Origin: Nitrospinia bacterium
Lineage (GTDB): Bacteria; Nitrospinota; Nitrospinia; Nitrospinales; JAJDAT01
Direction of reading: 5' to 3'
NCBI GenBank assembly: GCA_029261715.1
Contig: JAJDAT010000049.1
Location: 186,001-250,000, forward strand
Length of the DNA stretch: 64,000 nucleotides
The number at the start of each line of letters is the position of its first letter. Position 1 is the first letter of the stretch. The position numbers were made by a program, and so were the translations under genes. The notes under the pieces were generated by a model. That model had not been told where the DNA came from. It saw nothing but the letters and a program-made list of their open reading frames with translations, and made no database searches. This document shows positions 8,903 through 17,987 of this stretch, piece by piece.

Positions 8903-9172
8903 ATGGTTTATAAGGCTCATCTAAAAAAAGATCGGCTGGAAGTTATTATTAGAACTAACAGCGAAAAAATTGAGGGTGAAATTCAAATTTTACCTGGGAC
9001 TCGCTTGCTAGACGCTTTAAATCGAGAAGAAGAGTTATATATTGCTCTAGGCGAAGCAAAGGTTTATTCAATCGCAACTGAAAAATTACTTTTTCAATCT
9101 AACTTTTTGGCTCTGAACAAAGACCAGATTGTTATGATTGCAGAATCGTATACTTTGCCTTCAGGCGTTTGA
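8903..9172 (+). CDS. small conserved-type protein, possibly DUF6812-like
   Basis: This soluble protein of about 89 residues is predicted to be mainly beta (HLKKDRLEVIIRTN..., ILPGTRLLDALNRE, LYIALGEAKVY, FLALNKDQIVMIAES). It resembles small DUF6812-type proteins, but I am not certain of the family. I chose the ATG at 8903 because AGGAG lies eight bases upstream; the in-frame TTG at 8864 has no such site. It is the third and last gene of the TonB receptor/YfiR unit and is followed by a strong terminator. Confidence 0.65.
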   Translation: MVYKAHLKKDRLEVIIRTNSEKIEGEIQILPGTRLLDALNREEELYIALGEAKVYSIATEKLLFQSNFLALNKDQIVMIAESYTLPSGV

Positions 9173-9207
9173 TTTTCTTAGAGTATGATCTAGTTTATTT
9201 CACATTA

Positions 9208-9242
9208 AAAAAGCCATTCCTTAATAAAAGGAATGGCTTTTT
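9208..9242. terminator. bidirectional intrinsic terminator
   Basis: A 15-bp perfect inverted repeat (arms 9208-9222 and 9228-9242, core AAGCCATTCCTT) has a five-base loop and flanking A and T runs. It lies between the convergent TonB/YfiR unit and the pilin gene and can serve both strands. Confidence 0.9.
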
Positions 9243-9292
9243 ATATAAAGCAATTTTGACTACATTTGATTTTTACGCACTATAAAAACTTA

Positions 9293-9664
9293 TCAAGTAA
9301 TATTTCCAGCGCTATCAATTGTATAGAGAACGTCGCCACTTGTATGCTGGGAAGTTGCTGCAAAAGTGGTTTCTGCAGTTGCAGTAATTGCTACTGATAT
9401 ATCTGTGCCTTGGGTATATCCATAAGAGGCGCCAGTGATGGCAGCTACAGAGCAGGCTGTTGATGAAGTATTGTCTGCCCAATATGCTTTACAGGCTAAA
9501 TAAATATTATGTAAGTCTGCTTTTGAATTCGAATTATAAGCTCTTGCCTTGTATGCAGAGAACTGAGGGATAGCGATCGCCGCTAAAATTCCAATAATCG
9601 CAATAACGATTAGCAATTCAATAAGGGTAAACCCTTTTTCATTTTTCATTACTCTTGATACCAT
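9293..9664 (-). CDS. type IV pilin / pseudopilin major subunit
   Basis: This prepilin of about 123 residues has an 11-residue leader (MVSRVMKNEKG) cleaved before Phe in the signature GFTLIELLIVIAIIGILAAI. Glu5 of the mature protein is present, and the hydrophobic helix continues into a short Ser/Thr/Ala-rich C-terminal domain with two cysteines that could form a loop disulfide. It should be cleaved by PilD and assembled into a pilus or a type II secretion pseudopilus. GGGAGG at 9670-9675 supports the start at 9664 (or ATG 9667). The longer in-frame ORF back to 9715 would run through the sigma-54 promoter, so I rejected it. No other pilus genes lie nearby. Confidence 0.93.
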   Translation of the reverse strand: MVSRVMKNEKGFTLIELLIVIAIIGILAAIAIPQFSAYKARAYNSNSKADLHNIYLACKAYWADNTSSTACSVAAITGASYGYTQGTDISVAITATAETTFAATSQHTSGDVLYTIDSAGNIT

Positions 9665-9698
9665 CATATCCTCCCATTTTAATAATTTTATATTTACA

Positions 9699-9715
9699 TG
9701 CAATAACAGTACCAA
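9699..9715 (-). promoter_or_regulatory. sigma-54 (RpoN) promoter of the pilin gene
   Basis: Read on the minus strand, 9715-9699 is TTGGTACTGTTATTGCA. This matches the YTGGCAC-N5-TTGCW consensus with GG and GC exactly 12 bases apart. The predicted start of transcription is near 9688, leaving a 24-base leader that contains the GGGAGG ribosome site. RpoN control of pilins through PilS/PilR is established in Pseudomonas and Geobacter. Confidence 0.8.
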
Positions 9716-9802
9716 TGTGTAGATATTTTTTTCGTTGTAATATATGGTGTTATTCGACTTTAAAAGCAGAATTCACTCTATTTTCCTTATAATTTTTGTA
9801 GG

Positions 9803-9823
9803 AAGTGACAATTTTTGTCACTT
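9803..9823. promoter_or_regulatory. dyad upstream of the sigma-54 pilin promoter, candidate activator site
   Basis: A perfect inverted repeat with 9-bp arms (AAGTGACAA / TTGTCACTT) and a 3-base centre lies about 125 bases upstream of the predicted pilin transcription start. That is the usual distance for an NtrC-family enhancer site. PilR sites are built on TGTC motifs, which both arms contain. The binding protein is inferred. Confidence 0.6.
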
Positions 9824-9876
9824 ATTTGCTAGGGGAAAACTTTGGGTATTTTTCAGATCTACAATGAAAAGTTGAG

Positions 9877-11016
9877 CTAATTTGATGGAGTTAATTCTAG
9901 ATTTTTATATAACCTGACCATTTTCTCAATATTTTTTTCTTGAGAATATTCTTCCGCTAACCTTCTCGCCTGACGTCCCATCGAATCTCTGATGGATTTA
10001 TCATTTAAGTAATTCAGATGAGCGGCAATTTCGCGACGGTCTCCTGGGTTTTGAACTACCATGCCATTAAGTTTATGAGTAATAAGTTCGGCTGCTCCAC
10101 TATTTTTACTTGTAACGACTGGTAGACCTGAAGCTAAAGCTTCTAAATTTGCATTGCCAAATGGCTCGTAAAGGGATGGTAAGGCAAAGATATCAGCTGC
10201 GGCATAATATTGTTCTATTTCTTCCACGGGTGGAGGAATATGAATTAATTTGTTTCTGTTTTTCCATGAAGCGTACCTTCGATATTTTTTCCAATTACCT
10301 CTTCCTATTACGATTAGCCGCCAATCTTTGGCTTCTAAATATTTCAAAGATTTAATTAGGAATTTGAGTCCTTTTCTCTCAAACCCAGATCCTACGGTCA
10401 AAATAGAAATTGCATTTGGTGGGATATCCAATTTTTGACGAATGTACCTATAATGCTCAGAACGATTACTCGGGTGAAAGCGTTTTAAAGCAACCCCATT
10501 ATGAATTACGGAGATGTCTTTATCTGGTAATTTATAATGGTACTGAATATCTTTTTTTACCATTTGGGAAATTGCCACAATCCTTTTATAGTTTTCCGGA
10601 GTAAATATTTCCCGTTCGATTTTGAGGACTGCCCAGTGGAAGGGGTTTAAAAAAGATAGCCAGCCTTTGATTGGATAATACTTTTTTCTTTGGGCTAACC
10701 ATTCTTTATGGCATCCATCTCCTGCCCTGTAGATATCTTGAGATGTCGTTCTCTCGTGACTTTGAATTAAGTCAAAAGAATGTTTTGAGAGCTCTCGTTC
10801 GATTTCTTGATTAAACTCTAGCAGCCTTAAAGTCGAAGATCTGGATTTAACAGATACTTGATGCAAATGAACGTTTGGGTGACCTGAAGTTTTCCACTCT
10901 CTAGCAAATATATGGACCTCGTAGCCTAACTGAGCTAAACGATCAATATACTGAGCGGAAAATTTCTCAGCTCCGCCGTAAGAAGCGTATTTTTGTCGGA
11001 TGATTGCTATTTTCAT
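9877..11016 (-). CDS. GT4 glycosyltransferase, WaaG (RfaG)-like
   Basis: This 379-residue retaining GT-B glycosyltransferase starts with the nucleotide-sugar fold (MKIAIIRQKYASYGGAEKF). It contains the ERTTSQDIYRAGDGCHKEW segment typical of LPS core glucosyltransferase WaaG relatives, a GSGFERKGL phosphate-binding turn and the E-x7-E catalytic block EPFGNANLEALASGLPVV. It likely adds a hexose to the LPS inner core at the cytoplasmic face of the inner membrane. Its start overlaps the end of the next upstream gene by four bases (ATGA), so it is the third gene of a coupled set with 11013-12089 and 12086-13288. Confidence 0.88.
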   Translation of the reverse strand: MKIAIIRQKYASYGGAEKFSAQYIDRLAQLGYEVHIFAREWKTSGHPNVHLHQVSVKSRSSTLRLLEFNQEIERELSKHSFDLIQSHERTTSQDIYRAGDGCHKEWLAQRKKYYPIKGWLSFLNPFHWAVLKIEREIFTPENYKRIVAISQMVKKDIQYHYKLPDKDISVIHNGVALKRFHPSNRSEHYRYIRQKLDIPPNAISILTVGSGFERKGLKFLIKSLKYLEAKDWRLIVIGRGNWKKYRRYASWKNRNKLIHIPPPVEEIEQYYAAADIFALPSLYEPFGNANLEALASGLPVVTSKNSGAAELITHKLNGMVVQNPGDRREIAAHLNYLNDKSIRDSMGRQARRLAEEYSQEKNIEKMVRLYKNLELTPSN

Positions 11017-12089
11017 TTGTTCTCAGGGGATTTTTCAAAAACTTCCATTAACTGTCGACAATTATTATCCCAATTAAATTCTTTAATTTTATTGAATCCA
11101 TTTGCCGAAAGCTTTTTTCGTAGTTCGAGATTTTCAATTAAATTACTTAGGTTTTTTGATAAAGCCTTTGTGTCTTTGGGGGCAGAGACCAGAGCGGTTT
11201 GGTCGTGAATGGCATAATTGCGAGATCCTCCTGTATCGGTGGTGACTAATCCGCAACGGGATGCCATTGCTTCCATAGCGGGCATACCTAGTCCTTCATA
11301 CCAGCTTGGACAAAGATAAATATCACAATTAAAGAATAGGTCTCTAATAGCGTTACCTGTCGGGCGGTAAAAATATTCAAAATCAAAACCGGCATTTTGA
11401 AGTAAAGAGCTAGGGTCTTTTATTTTTTCTCCAAAAACTGTTAGTTGAAAGTTTGGATTTTGATCAAAAGATTGGCGAACGGATTCAATACCGTCATTAT
11501 ATCCTTTCCAATCGTAGTCGTGGTGCATTAAACAAACTTTTGGGGTAGAGTTCCAACTTTTTTCTGTTTGAATAAATTGTTTGTCGTCTACAGGAGTGAC
11601 TAATACTTTGGATTGTTGTGAAAATTTCTCAAGCAGTATGGATTGTAGCCAGTCAGAAATAGCTATTTTTTCAAAATCCATTTGATAGGTTTTTTCGGCT
11701 TCTTTTTTTTTCCGAGTCCAGAGCGTTTCATAGTGTTGAACAAAATAAAATTTACGTCCTTTTTTAGGAGATAATTTTTCCGCCATATGAACCGTTTCCC
11801 ATGATGATGCAATTAGTACATCTGAATTGGGAATAGTGGAGTCTTTGACTGCTGGAATTCTAAGAATTGGAACTTTATTTGGAAACCAATCTATTGATTC
11901 TGGATCAATTGAAATGGGTCCCTTTCTGGACCTAGAAATGGATTCTAAAACGCGATACCATTTAAGTCCTTTTTCGGGAATTACAATTAGTGTTTCTGCT
12001 CCTAGCAAAGTTAGACGGTTAGCATATTCCAATAAAGCTTTTACCCCGCCGCTTATCCTTAAATGGGGTAAGATAAAGGTGATTTTCAC
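11013..12089 (-). CDS. GT4 glycosyltransferase
   Basis: This 358-residue GT-B glycosyltransferase has an N-terminal MKITFILPHLRISGGVKALLEYA fold, a linker near residue 170 and the C-terminal donor site with CPSWYEGLGMPAMEAMASRCGLVTTDTGG (E-x7-E). Donor and acceptor are unknown; the context of GT4 and GT9 genes points to LPS core or O-chain assembly. Both ends overlap neighbours by four bases, a sign of translational coupling within a three-gene operon. Confidence 0.88.
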   Translation of the reverse strand: MKITFILPHLRISGGVKALLEYANRLTLLGAETLIVIPEKGLKWYRVLESISRSRKGPISIDPESIDWFPNKVPILRIPAVKDSTIPNSDVLIASSWETVHMAEKLSPKKGRKFYFVQHYETLWTRKKKEAEKTYQMDFEKIAISDWLQSILLEKFSQQSKVLVTPVDDKQFIQTEKSWNSTPKVCLMHHDYDWKGYNDGIESVRQSFDQNPNFQLTVFGEKIKDPSSLLQNAGFDFEYFYRPTGNAIRDLFFNCDIYLCPSWYEGLGMPAMEAMASRCGLVTTDTGGSRNYAIHDQTALVSAPKDTKALSKNLSNLIENLELRKKLSANGFNKIKEFNWDNNCRQLMEVFEKSPENK

Positions 12090-13288
12090 GGCGATACCTG
12101 TTTTTTAAGCGTATCAGTGTACACAGATATTGTTTTATCCATGTGAGTTTCAAAAGTAAGTTCTTGCAAGCAATACTCGTATGCTTTGTCTGATAGATTT
12201 TTCCCTTTCGTTGGATTTTCTAATAGAGAAAGAATTTTATCTGCTAAATCAGACCCGTTTTTAGGTTCCGCGATCACTCCTCGTTCTTCATCGCCCAAAA
12301 TTTCTGGGATGCCACCTGCTCGCGTTCCTACAACAGGTGTTTTCATTGCAAAAGCTTGAGGGATAACTTGAGATGTCGCTTCCCCGCCTGTGGATGCCAA
12401 AACTAATATATTTAGCGCCGCTATAATTTCTGGAATATCTTCTCGGTGTCCTAACATGAAAACCGCTTTCTCTAGCCCTTTAGCAATAACTTTTCTGGAT
12501 ATTTCATCAAATCCTGGGCCAGAACCGGCTATAACAAACTTTGCATTTGGAACCTTTTTTAAAATGATCGTTGCAGCTTCTAAAAAATAATCATGACCTT
12601 TCCAGCCTCTTATAACCCCTATTTTTCCAATCAATGGCTGATCTAGACCTATCTGAATTTCTTCTCGAAATTTTTTAGGTGAGATATTGAAATCGAAGCG
12701 TTTCATGTCGACACCAGCGGGTATTGAGTATGTATCGGCGCTTTTAACCCCTGAAATATCTGCCATCATTAACCTGATGGTTTCTCCACTTGCGATGATT
12801 TTGTCTGGAAAGTAAGAATAAATAGCATTTTTTGGAAAATAGTTTTTTATGGGAATTGAGACATGTCTACTTCTCACTATAGGTATCTTCAATGCTTTTC
12901 CACACATTGAAAAAAGCCAACTATCTATAGAACTGTGAGTATGAAGAATGTCTGGTCGAATTCTTTTGACCATTCGATAAATGGACCATAAATCAAACAA
13001 ATTCCAAGATGCGGACATTGATATAGGATAAACAGTGAATTTGGAGTGTCGAAAGTCTCTGCATTTTTTAGCGAGAGGGCTATCTGGCTGCGTAATGACA
13101 GAGACTTGGTGTCCTTTTTCAACCAAGGCCTGACTTTCTTGGAAAATTCGAATTTCTTGGCCACCCCAACCGGTAGCGGCTTCGGAATGGAGCAGATGAA
13201 ATGAGTCCAAAATATCTCTTCCTAAATCGTTCAGTTGAACGGGATGGGAAAATAATCTAGCATATCCTTCACGCTGTGTCGATTGCAT
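12086..13288 (-). CDS. GT4 glycosyltransferase
   Basis: This is a 400-residue GT-B glycosyltransferase. The recognisable fold begins at HLLHSEAATGWGGQEIRI (residue 31), followed by DILHTHSSIDSWL, the VGVIRGWKGHDY-type donor turn and a C-terminal EATSQVIPQAFAMKTPVVGTRAGGIPE block. The ATG at 13288 lacks a ribosome site. An in-frame TTG at 13210 preceded by AGGA gives a start nearer the conserved fold, so the first 26 residues may not be translated. It heads the three-gene GT4 operon and diverges from the GT9 gene 62 bases away. Confidence 0.86.
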   Translation of the reverse strand: MQSTQREGYARLFSHPVQLNDLGRDILDSFHLLHSEAATGWGGQEIRIFQESQALVEKGHQVSVITQPDSPLAKKCRDFRHSKFTVYPISMSASWNLFDLWSIYRMVKRIRPDILHTHSSIDSWLFSMCGKALKIPIVRSRHVSIPIKNYFPKNAIYSYFPDKIIASGETIRLMMADISGVKSADTYSIPAGVDMKRFDFNISPKKFREEIQIGLDQPLIGKIGVIRGWKGHDYFLEAATIILKKVPNAKFVIAGSGPGFDEISRKVIAKGLEKAVFMLGHREDIPEIIAALNILVLASTGGEATSQVIPQAFAMKTPVVGTRAGGIPEILGDEERGVIAEPKNGSDLADKILSLLENPTKGKNLSDKAYEYCLQELTFETHMDKTISVYTDTLKKQVSP

Positions 13289-13350
13289 CTCTTATTTGGT
13301 ATGATACTTTGACAAATATAATTTAAGCTTTTATTTTTTAGACTTGGTAA

Positions 13351-14415
13351 ATGAAATTTAAACCAGAATATCTTCCTGAAAAAGCCCGAATATTACTGAT
13401 TCGGTTAAAATCTATTGGAGATGTTACTTTAAATACTGCTGTTTTTCCTTTAATTAAAGAAAATTTTCCTGGATGTACGCTCGATTATTTAGCCATGGTC
13501 CCATGTGATCAAATCGTTTCGCACGATCCAAATATTAACCAAGTCTTAAAGTTTTCTAAGTCTTCTGGTTGGAAGGGAGCCGTGCAATGGCTTGATTTGA
13601 TAAAACGCATTCGCAAAGCTCGCTATCACATGGTTATTGACATGCATGGCGGTCCTAGAAGCGCAATGATTGCTTCAATGTCTGGAGCAAAGTATAAAGT
13701 TGGATTAGCTCGAAGTCGACGAGCTCGGTTTTATAATGTACGAGTAGACCCAATATTTGATCATTCTGTTCTGGCAGTCGAATTTCAATCAAAAATGCTT
13801 GAATTACTTGGTCTTCAAACACGCTGCCAATCTCCAAAAATACATTTATTAGAAAAAGAACTACAAGATATTAGAGAAAAAATGAGATTAGTTGGTATAA
13901 ATCCTGAAGAGCCTTTTGCCGTGATTCATCCTGGTGTCGAATCGGTTCATAATCAGTGGCAGCCCGAAAAGTTTGCCGAGGTTGCAGATGTGATGCAGTC
14001 AAAATTTAAAATTCAAGCGTTATTTGATTTTGCTCCTAGCGAAGCTCCTCAAGTGAGACAAGTTTTAGAACTTATGAAAACTCCTGCAAGAGCGATTCAA
14101 ACGACTTTACGAGAATTTGCGGCTATGACTAAGCAGGCAGAATTTTTACTAACTCACAATAGCGGACCGATGCATATGGGAGCCGCTGTTGGGACCCCCG
14201 TGTTTGCATTATTTGGTCCCGTTTCTCCAGATCGTTGGACACCTCAAGTCAATCCCAACCTTGTATTTTATAAAAGGCTTGAATGCTCGCCATGCAATGT
14301 CTCCTCTCGAAAAGAAGAATGTTTTCAGGGGAATTCAGAATGTAAGCGATTAATTTTAACCGATGAAGTGATTGATGGAATTGTGAAGACTTTAGAATTG
14401 GTTCCGGTTAGTTGA
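13351..14415 (+). CDS. GT9 family glycosyltransferase (heptosyltransferase-like)
   Basis: This 354-residue member of the ADP-heptose:LPS heptosyltransferase family shows the N-terminal RILLIRLKSIGDVTLNTAVFPLI signature, DMHGGPRSAMIA, the AVIHPGVES donor loop and the C-terminal LTHNSGPMHMGAAVGTPVFALFGP block. The last 50 residues contain several cysteines (CSPCNVSSRKEEC...C), as is common in this family. It likely transfers heptose to Kdo or to heptose in the LPS inner core. A second GT9 gene follows 42 bases downstream. Confidence 0.9.
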   Translation: MKFKPEYLPEKARILLIRLKSIGDVTLNTAVFPLIKENFPGCTLDYLAMVPCDQIVSHDPNINQVLKFSKSSGWKGAVQWLDLIKRIRKARYHMVIDMHGGPRSAMIASMSGAKYKVGLARSRRARFYNVRVDPIFDHSVLAVEFQSKMLELLGLQTRCQSPKIHLLEKELQDIREKMRLVGINPEEPFAVIHPGVESVHNQWQPEKFAEVADVMQSKFKIQALFDFAPSEAPQVRQVLELMKTPARAIQTTLREFAAMTKQAEFLLTHNSGPMHMGAAVGTPVFALFGPVSPDRWTPQVNPNLVFYKRLECSPCNVSSRKEECFQGNSECKRLILTDEVIDGIVKTLELVPVS

Positions 14416-14457
14416 AGTCAAACTTTATATAAGCAGCTTAAATATTCCTAAATCGCT

Positions 14458-15483
14458 ATGAAATCTTTGTTAATTGTTAGTGTTACTGGTATGGGAGATT
14501 CGCTTTGGGCAACTCCCGCTATCCGCTCCATAAAAAAAACGTTTCCTGACGTTTCGATCGATCTTTTGATTAATGAACCTTGGATTCCTCTGTTTGAAAA
14601 TAATCCAAATGTAAATGCTGTTTTTAGCTATCAAAAAAAATGGTATTTACAGTGGAAAACTATATTTAAGTTGAGAGGTCGCAAGTTTGATTATGTTTTA
14701 GTCTTTCATGCAAATAAAGACTTTGCCAGGGTGCAACGTTATATCGACTATGGAGAAATTTGGGGACTTCAGAATTTTTCTTGGATTCCTGTGGATTGTC
14801 AGGTTCTTATTGATGGTCCCGTTCATGCCATTCAAAAAAGATTACAGCTGGTAGACAAAATTGGAGGAAAAGCTGATGGTTCCCATATGGATCTTATTTT
14901 GGGAGAAGAGGCAAAAAAAGAGGGCCTCTGTTTTCTTGAAAAGATAGGGTTTGTGCAGAATGAATATGTTTATGTCAATGTTGGAGCGTCGTCAAATATT
15001 AGAAGATGGCCTTCCGAACGATTTATGGGAATCATTGAACGTTTTTTAGATGAAACTTCATTTAATATTGTTTTAGGGGCAGGTCCTACAGAAGGAGATT
15101 GGGTAGATTTTTTAGTCAAAAAATTTAATACACGCCGGGTTATTTCGACACGAAAGTTATCGCTTGCGGCAGACGCTTTTATTATTGGCCAGTCTTTACT
15201 TACTATTACTTCCGATACAGGTCCTATGCATTTGGCTTTTGCGCAACGCGTTCCTACTATAGCTTTATTTGGGGCCACACACCCTGATTACAGTGGGCCT
15301 CCGAATCCAAAAGATAAAAATTGTTTTTTAATTCTTTCGCAAGATTATCAAGGTCATTTGAAATTTAATCAAAATGACCGACCGAATCCGTTTTTGGCAA
15401 TTACCGAAGAGATGGTCTGGGAGAAAGTTAAGCTAGCGCTTGATTATGTAAAAAAAAACTTTGACGGAAATCATCGAAGTTAA
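14458..15483 (+). CDS. GT9 family glycosyltransferase (heptosyltransferase-like)
   Basis: This 341-residue GT9 protein, related to its upstream neighbour, starts MKSLLIVSVTGMGDSLWATPAIRSI and has YVNVGASSNIRRWP at the donor loop and ITSDTGPMHLAFAQRVPTIALFG at the C-terminal sugar-nucleotide site. With the preceding gene it could supply the two consecutive heptose additions of an LPS inner core, but the order of action cannot be told from sequence. It ends ten bases from the convergent GT4 gene. Confidence 0.9.
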   Translation: MKSLLIVSVTGMGDSLWATPAIRSIKKTFPDVSIDLLINEPWIPLFENNPNVNAVFSYQKKWYLQWKTIFKLRGRKFDYVLVFHANKDFARVQRYIDYGEIWGLQNFSWIPVDCQVLIDGPVHAIQKRLQLVDKIGGKADGSHMDLILGEEAKKEGLCFLEKIGFVQNEYVYVNVGASSNIRRWPSERFMGIIERFLDETSFNIVLGAGPTEGDWVDFLVKKFNTRRVISTRKLSLAADAFIIGQSLLTITSDTGPMHLAFAQRVPTIALFGATHPDYSGPPNPKDKNCFLILSQDYQGHLKFNQNDRPNPFLAITEEMVWEKVKLALDYVKKNFDGNHRS

Positions 15484-15492
15484 GATATTTTT

Positions 15493-16620
15493 TTATTTTT
15501 TTGCAGTTGCTTTCTCAATAAGGCTGAGCAAGGTATTTTTAAGGTTCTTAATATCGTAAAACTCTTTACATCGCGCTCGAGCTTTTTGTCCCATTTCTCT
15601 CGATTTTTCTGGATTGGAAAAAATGACGTCCACCGCTTGGGCCAATTGTTCAACATTTCCTGGTTCTACTAAATAACCACAATCCCCAAGAGTTTCGGGA
15701 ATGTCGGAAACATTGGTGGATACAATCGGTTTTGCCATTGCCATTGCGTCATAAATTTTTGCGGGCATTTGACCCACAGTGGCCATTGAATGGCGTTGAG
15801 GTATGATAATGGCGTCTGCTGCAGAAAGGTAAACTCCTAACTCGGAAAAAGGAATCTTAGGAAGAAAAGTTACTCTTTCTTCTAAAGCATTAGGTGTTTC
15901 AGTTTTTCCAAAAGGGAAATTTGGGGTTCCTATTACCGCTAATTGAACATTTGGCGTTTGGATTTTATCCAAAAGAGAAAATAAGTCTTCTATTCCCTTA
16001 TGAGCTCTCGGCGTTCCTAAAAACATTAAAGTTTTTTTCCCTTCAAGACCCAGTTTTTTTTTATTTTCTAAATCATCGAATTTTTCTGGATTTAATTTTG
16101 AGACGTCACGGCAATGAGGCGCTAGCGTTCCACCAAAACGGTTTTGTAAAAACCGGTTACTAACTGTGATTCCGTCTGCGAAACCAGTTAAATATTCCAT
16201 TAACCAGGTATATGGCATTCCGTTAGGATTTGAAAAGTTTAAGGAACGACCTACTTTTCCCCAAAAATTGGCTTGATTAAAGAACCCTAACTCCCAATCG
16301 TCTATATCCAACAAAACAGGGGTTTTACGTTTAGCTAATAAAGAAATGCCAAAACTAGTGGGTCTTAACTTACAGGCGAAGATTAAATTTCCATTTGCGG
16401 CATTTACAATTTTAGGTATTACGTTTAAGAAGCTTGGATATCTTTTCCATGGAAATAATCTAACAGGATGAGAACAATCTTTTAACGGTTCCCAAATTTT
16501 ATTTTGTTTTGCTGGTCCTATGAGTTCGACTTCGTGCTCAGAGGATATAGCGTCTGCTAGTAGAGCGGCTCTTGCAAACGAGTTATCTGAAATGTCAAAG
16601 CATAGAAAGGAAATTTTCAT
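15493..16620 (-). CDS. GT4 glycosyltransferase
   Basis: This 375-residue GT-B glycosyltransferase starts MKISFLCFDISDNSFARAALLA, has LLDIDDWELGFF in the acceptor half, GTPRAHKGIEDL at the donor turn and a C-terminal AKIYDAMAMAKPIVSTNVSDIPETLGD. The E-x7-E motif is degenerate: the first position is in IIIPQRHS...PAKIYDAMAM. It is a further envelope-glycan enzyme on the opposite strand from the GT9 pair. Confidence 0.86.
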   Translation of the reverse strand: MKISFLCFDISDNSFARAALLADAISSEHEVELIGPAKQNKIWEPLKDCSHPVRLFPWKRYPSFLNVIPKIVNAANGNLIFACKLRPTSFGISLLAKRKTPVLLDIDDWELGFFNQANFWGKVGRSLNFSNPNGMPYTWLMEYLTGFADGITVSNRFLQNRFGGTLAPHCRDVSKLNPEKFDDLENKKKLGLEGKKTLMFLGTPRAHKGIEDLFSLLDKIQTPNVQLAVIGTPNFPFGKTETPNALEERVTFLPKIPFSELGVYLSAADAIIIPQRHSMATVGQMPAKIYDAMAMAKPIVSTNVSDIPETLGDCGYLVEPGNVEQLAQAVDVIFSNPEKSREMGQKARARCKEFYDIKNLKNTLLSLIEKATAKK

Positions 16621-16656
16621 TAAATCTAAATAGGAAGAGAAGAAGGAGGGTGAAAA

Positions 16657-16857
16657 TTATTTATGAGATTTAGTGCCTACATAAAGGCCGTAAATAATAG
16701 TGCCGATTACTCCAAAAATTAAAGCATCGTCGATCATATTTTGTTTCCAATTGACGAAGCCACGGCCCATTAGCCAGGGAAATACAATAAATAAAACGCC
16801 AATGCATCCAGTGCCAAGCAATCCAATTAAAATAAGCGCTAATCTTTTTTCGTTCAT
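16657..16857 (-). CDS. small two-helix membrane protein, unknown function
   Basis: This 66-residue protein has two predicted transmembrane helices (about residues 7-30 and 45-61) separated by a short polar loop (RGFVNWKQNMID), with basic ends. I recognise no family. It sits 36 bases upstream of the GT4 gene on the same strand and may be co-transcribed with it. No clear ribosome site precedes the ATG, which lowers confidence. Confidence 0.5.
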   Translation of the reverse strand: MNEKRLALILIGLLGTGCIGVLFIVFPWLMGRGFVNWKQNMIDDALIFGVIGTIIYGLYVGTKSHK

Positions 16858-17003
16858 GTTTTTAAAACGCTAAAAGTTTGGTCCCATTGAATCTTCAATA
16901 GAGCCTTTCAAAATATTAATCATGATATTACACTATTTTCCTTAAAGTAATCCAAAATGGCCTTATTTGTCGAAGTTCGTTTTTTAACAGTTTAGGAGAA
17001 GGT

Positions 17004-17987
17004 ATGGAAGAGCAGCAAAATAGAATTCCCGTAACATTATTAACTGGTTGTTTAGGCGCTGGAAAAACGACCCTATTAAATTATATTTTGACACAAGCTC
17101 ATGGAAAACGAATTGCGGTTATTGAAAACGAGTTCGGGGAAATTAGTGTGGACCATGACTTAATTGTTGGAGCGGATAAAGACATATTTGAGATGAGTAA
17201 TGGTTGTGTTTGCTGTTCAATTAAGGGTGATTTGATTAAGACCTTAAATAAGCTATTTGAACGGAAAGACCGTTTTGATTCTATTTTAATCGAATGTACC
17301 GGGTTGGCGTCTCCTGGCCCTTTAGCGCAGGCTTTTATTATGGAGGATGAAATAGAAAGCGGGTTGAGATTAGATAGCTCTGCCAATGTTGTCGACGCTA
17401 AACATTTTTGGAAACATTTAGAAGATATTGAAGTTTCCTGGGAGCAGATTGCAGTTTCGAATGTGATTTTAATCAATAAAGTTGATCTAATTTCTAATGA
17501 CGAATTAATCGCAATCGAAAATAAAATAACAGAAATTAATCCATCCGCTAATATTTATCGTACACAGAATTCTCAAATTGATTTGGATAAAATATTTAAT
17601 TTAAAAGGTTTTGAATTAAAAAATGCAGAGGAATTAAGTCGTCTGATGGATCATGGTAGCCATGATGAAACCCACGCATCTCATGATCACCCTGGAGCTG
17701 TCTCATCAGTTGGAATTACCCTAAAGGGAGATGTCGACATAGATAAATTCTTAATGTGGCTTCGTATGTTAGGAATAATGGAAGGAATGGATGTGTTTCG
17801 TTCGAAGGGTATATTATCTGTCTCCAACAACAACAATCGAGTCATTTTTCATGGCGTTTATATGATGTTTGAAAGTCGTGAAGACCGAGCCTGGGGCGAC
17901 GACCTCAGGGAAAATAGAATGATTTTTATTGGTCGTAACTTGGACAGAGATAGGTTGGAAGTTGGCGTACGCTCTTGTTTAATTTAG
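17004..17987 (+). CDS. CobW/COG0523 family G3E GTPase (metallochaperone)
   Basis: This 327-residue G3E GTPase has Walker A GCLGAGKT (15-22), a Walker B-like [10 protein letters not shown] block, the metal-binding GCVCC motif (67-71), an NKVDL guanine-specificity motif and a C-terminal CobW domain (about 230-327). A histidine-rich linker near 213-225 ([13 protein letters not shown]) fits binding of zinc, cobalt or nickel. Relatives deliver metal to target enzymes. A good ribosome site (AGGAGAAGG) precedes the ATG. No Zur box or cobalamin riboswitch was recognised upstream, so the metal is unassigned. Confidence 0.92.
   Translation: MEEQQNRIPVTLLTGCLGAGKTTLLNYILTQAHGKRIAVIENEFGEISVDHDLIVGADKDIFEMSNGCVCCSIKGDLIKTLNKLFERKDRFDSILIECTGLASPGPLAQAFIMEDEIESGLRLDSSANVVDAKHFWKHLEDIEVSWEQIAVSNVILINKVDLISNDELIAIENKITEINPSANIYRTQNSQIDLDKIFNLKGFELKNAEELSRLMDHGSHDETHASHDHPGAVSSVGITLKGDVDIDKFLMWLRMLGIMEGMDVFRSKGILSVSNNNNRVIFHGVYMMFESREDRAWGDDLRENRMIFIGRNLDRDRLEVGVRSCLI

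Noticed and set aside
9665-9715. Extended N-terminus of the pilin (16 or 17 extra residues)
   Set aside because: The extension overlies a near-consensus sigma-54 promoter and there is a strong ribosome site before 9664; the prepilin leader is already complete from there.
17099-17476. 125-codon minus-strand frame inside the CobW gene
   Set aside because: Shadow frame opposite conserved GTPase motifs.
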